Positions 57,900 through 64,000 of a DNA stretch of 64,000 nucleotides are shown piece after piece. The stretch lies in contig JAULSN010000013.1 of assembly GCA_033439765.1 (NCBI GenBank), forward strand, positions 581,571 to 645,570, written 5' to 3'. The notes beneath the pieces are model-generated. The model saw nothing but the letters and a program-made list of their open reading frames with translations. It was not told the DNA's origin and searched no databases. Positions within the stretch are counted from its first letter, which is position 1. Each line of letters opens with the position of its first letter. Made by a program: the position numbers and the translations under genes. Source of the stretch: Lasiosphaeria ovina (Eukaryota > Ascomycota > Sordariomycetes > Sordariales > Lasiosphaeriaceae).

Positions 57900-58475
57900 G
57901 CTAGTCCTAAATAGCTTCTACGCGCTAGGGGTCTATCTCGATACCTTAATGGCTAATAAGGAAGCCGAGGAACTCGACTTAATCCTAGTAAAAGGAGTAC
58001 TTAGACCGCTTAGCGAAGAGCTGAGCCTACTCTAGGCGGTCGAGTACCTTAAGGACGTAGCGGGTATACTCTTTACGGGTATTAGAGTAAATAAGGATAT
58101 CGTCGAGGTATACGATATAGAATACGTCTACTAGGCCGGTTAGGGCCCGGTTAATATAGGCTTAGAAGGTGGCTGGAGTATTAGTAAGGCCAAACGGTAT
58201 GACCGTATATTCGAATTACCCGTACCGGGTCTTGAAGGCCGTTTTCCACTAATCGGCCCGGCGGATTCGGATCCGGTGGTACGTATCCTTAAGGTCAAGC
58301 TTGGTAAAGAACCGGGCGCTAGTAAGACGGTCTATAAGGTCACTAATTAGCGGTAGCGGGTACCGGTTCTTAATAGTAATCTTATTTAGGCCCCGGTAGT
58401 TAACGTATAACCGTAGGGTCCTATCCTTCTTAGGGATAAAGATAACCGGGGCTCCGGTAGGGCTGCTACTTTCTA
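57900..58475 (-). pseudogene. Reverse transcriptase remnant
   Basis: The minus strand gives PVIFIPKKDRTLRL, YRGLNKITIKNRYPLPLISD, FFTKLDLKDTYHRIRIR and YLDDILIYSNT in the right order and spacing for Ty3/gypsy reverse transcriptase. Stops interrupt it at positions where homologues usually have Gln. Confidence 0.88.
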
Positions 58476-60493
58476 CGATACGGCCGTTAGCGAGGTTTTC
58501 CCGAATATAGGCGGCGAGTTCGTTAAGCTAGGCCTAGCTCAGGGGGTAAATATGGCCCTACGGTAGCGTGGATCCTTCTTCAAGGTCGATATAGTACTCC
58601 GCTCCTTCTAGGGTGTTGGGTTCCTAAGCTACTTATTCCGAGAAGATAGTTATTCGGTATACGAGCTCTAGGGGTAACGGCTCGGGGTTAACTGCTTTTT
58701 CCGGGCTATCGAGGGCTTTAATATAGTCTTCTTCTAGCCCGATAGCTATACGGGAGACCGTAGCCATAAAGGCGGGGGCGCCGTTAAGGACGTCTCGGGC
58801 CAATTCCTTTAGCAGGATCTCTAAATAGCGGCCCTATTCGAAGGCGTTAAGGGCCGTATAGAGAGTTACGCCTTCGGACCCTATGCCTGGGTTTCCCTAG
58901 AGTACCGGGGGGGATCCTTTCGGCCGTTTAACCCCGTAGAAGAATTAGGAGACTTCTCGCTATTGTCTACGTATATCCGTAAGCTAGAGGGTAAGGTGGA
59001 AAAGGCCGTAGTACTTAATCCGGCTTCTATCGGGGTTAATAAGTTACGGTAGGCAGAGGTCTTCGGCCTCCGGGAGCACGGGGATACGGTATTTCCGGCA
59101 GAATCAGTGATCTACGTAGTTGACTTATACCCCCGTATCGGCGTTAATAGTCACCGGTAGAGGTATGGCTTTCTATCCCTAGCGCTACGAACGAGTACTA
59201 CCTTAGATAGTGAAGGTAGGGCCTAGTTTTACCCCGTCGTAGATAGCCTGGGTAGATCGATCGGGGTCATCGTCTACCAGCTCCCGTTTCCCGAGTCGTC
59301 TTCGGAGTTAGAGAGTTCCGGGTACGGGTCCTCGAGGTCTCCGTAGTCCCCTACCTCGATTCTCTAGACCTTAGCGTCCGGGCCTAGTACGGCCGTAGGG
59401 CGCTAAGGCGGGAGGGTGCACTAGCGTTATACATGCCCTACTTTACTATAATTATAGTATATAGGAGGCTCCCTAGCGCGGAGCGGTGCCTGGGCGTTCG
59501 GCCTAGTAGCGGGTGGGGCGTAGGTAACGGGTTAGTCTAGTATAGGGGAGCCCCGAAGCTCCCTACGTTGAATCCGGGCTTTATTATAGCGGGGTCCGGA
59601 GTACGGTTCCTCCGTCGTACGGTATAGTTTTCGGGCCTCGCTAAGGCTAGTAGGGGAGCCCAGCCTTTTCCGGTACGTTTCTTTATCGTTACCGTTCTTT
59701 AGGTAGGCCCGGGCGAGCTAGATCCGCTTATACTACTTAGCGTACTCCTTTACCGAGGTGACGTTAGGGACGGCCTCGGTATATCGATTATGGTAGAAGC
59801 GGTTAAGTTTGATCTAATAGTCCCGGGCTATAAAGGTGGTATTAATATCCATATCCGGTAGGTACCTTACTAGCGTAGACTATTCGCGGTAGAATTCCTA
59901 AGGGGACCGGCTACGTTAAGTATATACTAGCTATTCTTTATATACTTATACTTCGCCGGATTTGCTACCGAGGTAGTCCGTATTAACGTATTCTTTAAAC
60001 TCCTACTAGGTAATCCGCTCGAAGTCCCCTTCGTAGAGCTACTTCTAGTAGGCCCGCCACTACTACTACGCTTCTGGCTCTATCCAAGTGCTGGCCTACT
60101 AGACTTAGAGCTATTGAGGTCGGTCTAGGCGGGTTGCGTTTCCTTATTCGGTAGCTAGGAGCTAGTCTTCCTTATCCTGGAGGGAGGCGTCGAGCTTGAG
60201 CTTGCCGACTACGTAGGAGGGAGGGCGATCATCCTTTAATCTAGGGGGCCCTCCCTACGGTCCTAGGTTGGCCGCCAAGGTGCTACCCAGGCTAGTTATG
60301 GCCTATATGAAGGCCTGGAATTGCTGGGGATCTATGGTGGGAACGGTGGCTATAGCGGCCTCTCTGGGCGAGTCCGGGGTTTGGCTGCTGGAGTCCCCGG
60401 GGGCTTCGGATGCCGACCTTCGGTCCTTTCCGCGGGTGTTGCTTACTATATGACCGGCTCGATCGATACCGGAAGGTGTGGAGGTTGAAGAAT

Positions 60494-60909
60494 TATAAGG
60501 GGAAGGTAGGTACGCCCGATTAAGGTGGTCATAATAGAAGTAGTAGGTAGGTAGAGCAAGAAGTGGTATTAGCTAAAGACTTCAACCTGGCCCTCGCAAA
60601 GGAAGGTGGGCGAGGGCCGCATCTATATGTAGGCTCAGGGCCTTTGTTGAGGCTCCGCGGGCGTGGCGCCACGGTATGGCGCTTATGGCGCGGCCAGTTG
60701 TGCGTGCCTTCGAGGGCTGCGTAGCGAGGGCTGCGCAGGGCCCTTTGAGGGCCTTTGTTGCGCAGGGCCTTTGAGGCTCTGCGGGTGTGGCGCTGCCGTG
60801 TGGCGTTGGTGGCGCAGATGATACAGCGCGCATCGGCTTTGGGCCCGGGCTTCGCACAGGAAGGTGGGCGAGGGCCGGGGCCGTATGCTCGGGGGTCCTT
60901 TTCCTTACA
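60494..60909 (-). repeat. 5' LTR of the chromovirus
   Basis: 416 bp, the same length as the LTR at 54864. It begins TATAAGG (TGTAAGG in the other copy) and ends CCTTACA. About a dozen differences separate the two copies; those I compared are all transitions, nearly all at CpA or TpG, that is, RIP-type. Confidence 0.93.
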
Positions 60910-61095
60910 TTAGTAAATAATTTAGACGAGAGTCTATTAATATACGAAGTATACGGACTTTACCTAATAAGTGGTTTATACGGCTTAACGTGCCTTCCTT
61001 AATCTATATAAGTATAAGGAAGAAAGTCAAGACTTTCCTTACTATTAAGGACGAAGTCGGGCGTAACTAGGGATCGTAGTCCTTAACGTAAATAC
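60910..61095 (+). pseudogene. RIP-mutated repeat-family ORF of unknown type, right part
   Basis: After the TTAG duplication the frame interrupted at 54863 carries on in register: FRRESINIRSIRTLPNKWF, IRLNVPSLIYISIRKKVKTF, then TIKDEVGRN, with TAA/TAG stops only. Beyond about 61090 stops crowd together and the end of the ORF is unclear. The remnant looks basic and helical, without a motif I know. Confidence 0.6.
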
Positions 61096-61822
61096 AAGTA
61101 TAATAAGGTAAGTAATCTTCGTATTATTTATTTATAAGGAGCTAACGTATTTACTACTATAGACCCCCCGACGCCGTTACCGTACTCCCGCCCGGCTAGT
61201 AGATAACCGACGCCGTTATTAATCCTCCGCTCGTCTAGTAAATAATACTCCTCGTTAACCTCGTTAACGAGTAACGAAGACGCCGCCTCTATACTCTCCG
61301 GGCTATACCGGGCACGCCGAGGGGACTCCCTTAACCGCCGTAGACTCCGAGATACGTTAACCCCGGTGCCTAACGACGGGTATATATAAATACCGCGCCA
61401 GGAAGGAAGAGAATAATATATATATAGGTTACGGCGTAATATACGTATATCTCTAGCGTTCAATACGTAATATACCCGTACTCTATACCTTTAACGGTTA
61501 CTATAGCTAGTTAGATAGATACGCTAAAGAGTCAAATTTACCACCTTTCCTACTTACGCCTTAAGTATATATATACGCGCGTATACCTTACTTACGTATT
61601 AACTTACTCTAGCGGGCCGGCCGTAGCTAATAGTCTCCCTACCGGCTATAAAATCGTTATTAACTCGGCTTAAAGACGAAAGTATACTCAAACGTATTTT
61701 CTCGGTATGCCCTACCCAGCCTAATTACCCTACCCTCAGCGGGAGCTAATAGCCCTATTACTTAACCTACCTACCCGGTACCCCCCCGAGTAGCTATTAA
61801 TAATACGGCTCTATACCCTACC
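61096..61822. other. RIP-mutated AT-rich spacer
   Basis: The sequence is TpA-rich and no motif was recognised. A 111-codon frame without ATG is open on the minus strand (61128-61463), which is long for RIP-mutated DNA, but I cannot assign it. Confidence 0.5.
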
Positions 61823-62078
61823 TGTGACAGCGGTCAATAGCAACTAGGAAAAGGATCGCTAATATAGCTATACTATAGTCTAAGGATTCTAAGGTGAAGA
61901 AGAAAGGAAGAAAATCTACAAAGGTGCGATTGTGGTCGCGGGGTAAGTATGGGCTAGGGCTCAGGGAGTACGGACCTCTGGGGCTTGCGGGAGGTCACGT
62001 ACGACTAATCCTAATCGGGGCTAGTAATAAGCTTAAATCCGTGGTGGGGCCTTGGCGCTGGTGCCGACCGTGATATTA
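61823..62078 (-). repeat. LTR of a second chromovirus (element A)
   Basis: Begins TGTGACAGCGG and ends GTGATATTA, directly followed by a C run (62081-62086), the minus-strand polypurine tract. Its layout parallels the LTR at 63258: similar start, the same CCGTGATATTAC end and the same C run. The exact ends are inferred from that comparison. Confidence 0.7.
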
Positions 62079-63257
62079 CTCCCCCCTTCCGAAAAAGGCT
62101 CGCCCTCGAGTCCTTTATATAAAAAGAAAAAAAGAAAAATTTTTTTTATAGCTACTAATAGTAATCGAATAAGTAACCTTCTAGAATAAACCGCTTTATT
62201 TCTTTCGTATTGATCGGCGTATGCGTATAACTCCGGAGTCTATCGCTATATTATCGTCTTCGTAAGGTGGATTAATTTCGTCGCGCTCGTACGCCTCGCG
62301 CCACTATTGTAGTCGCTTCGGCGGGCTTATATTATCGGGGTGTTAGTTATAGAAGTCGGCCAACTTTAGGGGCGCATTCTTAAATCCTGATATATCGTAC
62401 TACGTTAGATCTGGATCTTATCCGCGCTATTCTACCTAGTATTGGAGTACGTTTCTGTTTATTCGGGAAGTAATAATCTTATCTACTTCCTATTCCTCCT
62501 TATTATTAAATAGCTCTCCTGGCGGGTTATCGTTGGCCTATCCCGGTACGGGGTTGTTTGGGTACTTCCTTAGGCGATCGGCGTGAAATACTAAGGAGCC
62601 CTTCTAATCGTCCGGGACTTCTAGTTAGTAGGAGTATCCTACTATACTAAGGATCTTATAGTAGCGGCGTATTAACGGGTAGTCTAGCTTATCGCTCGGG
62701 CGGTTAGTAGACTAGGATTTCTTAATAATAAAGACGTAGTCGCCGGGACCGAAGTCAGGTTCCCTACGATACTTATTAGCCTGCTTCGCCTGCCTTTGCT
62801 ATACTAAACGTATCGTGTCTTTAGCCGAGTTGATAAATCCCTATATACGTTTCGCTATATCCTAAGCTTCTTATTTATTGAGCCGTTCGCGGTAGGGAAT
62901 AATAGTATCGAGGGGGGTCCTCGCGCTCTAGTCGAATAGTAAGTTTATTAGGAAACCCATTAGGACCTCGTATAGGGATAGTCCTATATTATTATATAGT
63001 AAGGAGCCCGTTACGGCGTCTATAGCGGGTATTACTCTAGACTAGTTATCCTAGTAATAGTTAACGAAAGGTCGTAGACGTTAGTCGATATATTAGTTCA
63101 TAATTTCTACTTAGCCGGTACTCTAAGAGTATCTAGTAGAAGAGAGCTTCTACTTAATCCCGAGTAGTCTAGATATTTCGTCGGTAAAGTCCGCTATGAA
63201 CTAGGGTCCTCGATCTGATCCGACTTCGTAAGGTAATCCGAATACTCGATAGGGTCC
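62079..63257 (-). mobile_element. 3' part of chromovirus A (integrase and chromodomain remnants)
   Basis: The minus strand shows a chromodomain remnant at about 62460-62300 (DPDLT, FKNAPLKLADFYN, HPDNISPPKRLQ) and an integrase core at about 63250-63030 (FGLPYEVGSDRGP, stop, FIADFTDEISRLLGIK, later STG and VEIMN). Stops are TAA/TAG as expected from RIP. The integrase is cut at 63257 by another LTR; the rest of this element is not in the window. Confidence 0.8.
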
Positions 63258-63504
63258 TGTGAAGGCAGGCACATACAAGAGGCGAGGCTGCAAGTAAATA
63301 GTGACTAGATTCGTAGATAACTAAGCTAAAGAAAGGAAAAGGAAAAGAAGAAGCCTGCGTGCCCTACAGGCTGGCAGTTTTGTGGTGGTGTGCGGGGTCG
63401 TGGCCCTAGTCCCGATTGGGAGGAGTAGGGCCTTCATATCAGGGCTTGCAGCTAGGGTATGGTTGCGGCACCACGGACCTCAGTTCGGCCGTGCCGTGAT
63501 ATTA
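63258..63504 (-). repeat. LTR of a third chromovirus (element B)
   Basis: Begins TGTGAAGGCAGG and ends GCCGTGATATTA, followed by a seven- to eight-base C run (polypurine tract on the coding strand). It interrupts the integrase of element A. The core is GC-richer than the surrounding sequence. Confidence 0.75.
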
Positions 63505-64000
63505 CCCCCCCCTCCCGCGCGTAGGGTCCTTTATTCATGAAGAATAAAAAATATTAGATCGCGCAGGGCTCGAACTTGTGATTACTTCTTCCTTATTAAT
63601 CTTCGTAGCTTGCGCTCGCCCGTATTGACGGGTCTATTATCGTCATCGTGGTCGTCGGCTGTCTTATCGGCTACATATATGGTTGTCTATTGCTATAGGC
63701 GCTTTAGCGGCCCTGCTAGGTCGGGGTATTATTCGTAGAACTCGTATAGCTTCGCGGGGGCGTTCTTGAAGTTCCTAGCTAGGTACTACGTCGGATCTGG
63801 GTCCTAGCCTCTCCATTGTACTTAGTACTTAAGGCGGCCGTATATTATTCTTGAGGTTAATATACGGTCGACTTCCTATTCTTCCTCCTTATTAACTATC
63901 TTTAAGGGATTCTCTACTTCTTATCCTAGTAGTAGGTTATTAGTATAACGCTTGAGCCTATCTATATAGAACACATCTATTACCTTCTAGCTAGTAGGAA
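63505..64000 (-). mobile_element. 3' end of chromovirus B, runs off the window
   Basis: The minus strand reads a chromodomain at about 63870-63690: DRILTSRIIYGRLKY, then DPDPT, then NFKNAPAKLYEFY and YPDLAGPLKRL, with stops at former Gln or Trp codons. It is related to but clearly different from element A. The rest lies beyond 64000. Confidence 0.8.

Larger units (their letters stand above)
54864..60909 (-). mobile_element. Complete RIP-mutated Ty3/gypsy chromovirus (LTR retrotransposon)
   Basis: A 6,046-bp element is bounded by 416-bp direct LTRs and flanked by a TTAG duplication (54860-54863 and 60910-60913). Coding is on the minus strand, so the 60494-60909 LTR is the 5' one. Reading that strand with RIP stops gives, in order: a gag-like region (about 60440-59700), reverse transcriptase (about 58470-57900) with FFTKLDLKDTYHRIRIR and the catalytic YLDDILIYS near 58100, an integrase core near 56190-56090 (GIVSNRDSLL and a YHP-TDS motif), and a chromodomain near 55510-55390. 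A C-run at 55286-55294 is the polypurine tract on the minus strand, next to the 3' LTR. Stops fall mainly at former CAA/CAG/TGG codons. The element is dead. Confidence 0.92.

Noticed and set aside
61128..61463. A 111-codon minus-strand frame in the RIP island as a gene
   Set aside because: It starts from TTG without an ATG, lies in strongly mutated DNA and shows no known motif; noted only as a remnant.

Overview
The window comes from the nuclear genome of a filamentous ascomycete (Pezizomycotina; most likely a sordariomycete, perhaps Sordariales/Chaetomiaceae, which I infer from protein character and not from a marker gene). Genes sit 0.3-3.7 kb apart on both strands, with short GT-AG introns (46-202 nt, most 54-120) carrying CTAAC/CTGAC-type branch points, GC-rich third positions and typical fungal families. 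The last 11 kb carries the marks of repeat-induced point mutation (RIP): CpA-to-TpA change and reading frames broken almost only by TAA/TAG. I see no rRNA, CRISPR, plasmid or prophage, and could not recognise a tRNA.

Region 1 (about 0.9-52.1 kb) is euchromatic. In order: a TBC-domain Rab-GAP (-), a single-pass membrane protein with a proline-rich tail (-), an SDR oxidoreductase (+), a Siw14-like phosphatase with a C-terminal membrane anchor (+), a small Aim19-like membrane protein (-), an Hlj1-type ER J-protein (+), an orphan with a possible PD-(D/E)XK-like core (-), a MINDY-type deubiquitinase (+), a methyltransferase (-), a steroid 5-alpha-reductase family protein (+), the mitochondrial i-AAA protease Yme1/IAP-1 (-), Orc6 (+), a Gre2-like reductase (-), a 2EXR-domain protein (+), the E4 factor Ufd2 (+), a RING/TRAF-type E3 (-) and a calpain-family protease (-). 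I worked out exon structures by finding splice sites that restore frame and conserved motifs. Protein quality control recurs (J-protein, deubiquitinase, i-AAA protease, E4, E3, calpain), but the genes are separately spaced and nothing points to a shared operon-like or biosynthetic cluster.

Region 2 (about 52.8-64.0 kb) is a RIP-mutated transposon island of nested elements. A repeat-family ORF of unknown type (52951-54863) is interrupted by a complete 6,046-bp chromodomain Ty3/gypsy element (54864-60909, coding on the minus strand, 416-bp LTRs, TTAG target duplication). The ORF resumes in the same frame after 60910. Further right is the 3' end of a second chromovirus (LTR 61823-62078, then chromodomain and integrase remnants), cut in its integrase by a third chromovirus (LTR 63258-63504) that runs off the window.

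The points most worth a second look are the unknown RIP-mutated ORF and its nesting, LTR differences that look purely RIP-derived around a GC-rich LTR core, a probable GC-AG intron in ufd2, two micro-exons (22 and 21 nt) that split the nucleotide-binding motif of the Gre2-like gene, a CaaX-ending deubiquitinase, and a membrane-anchored Siw14.
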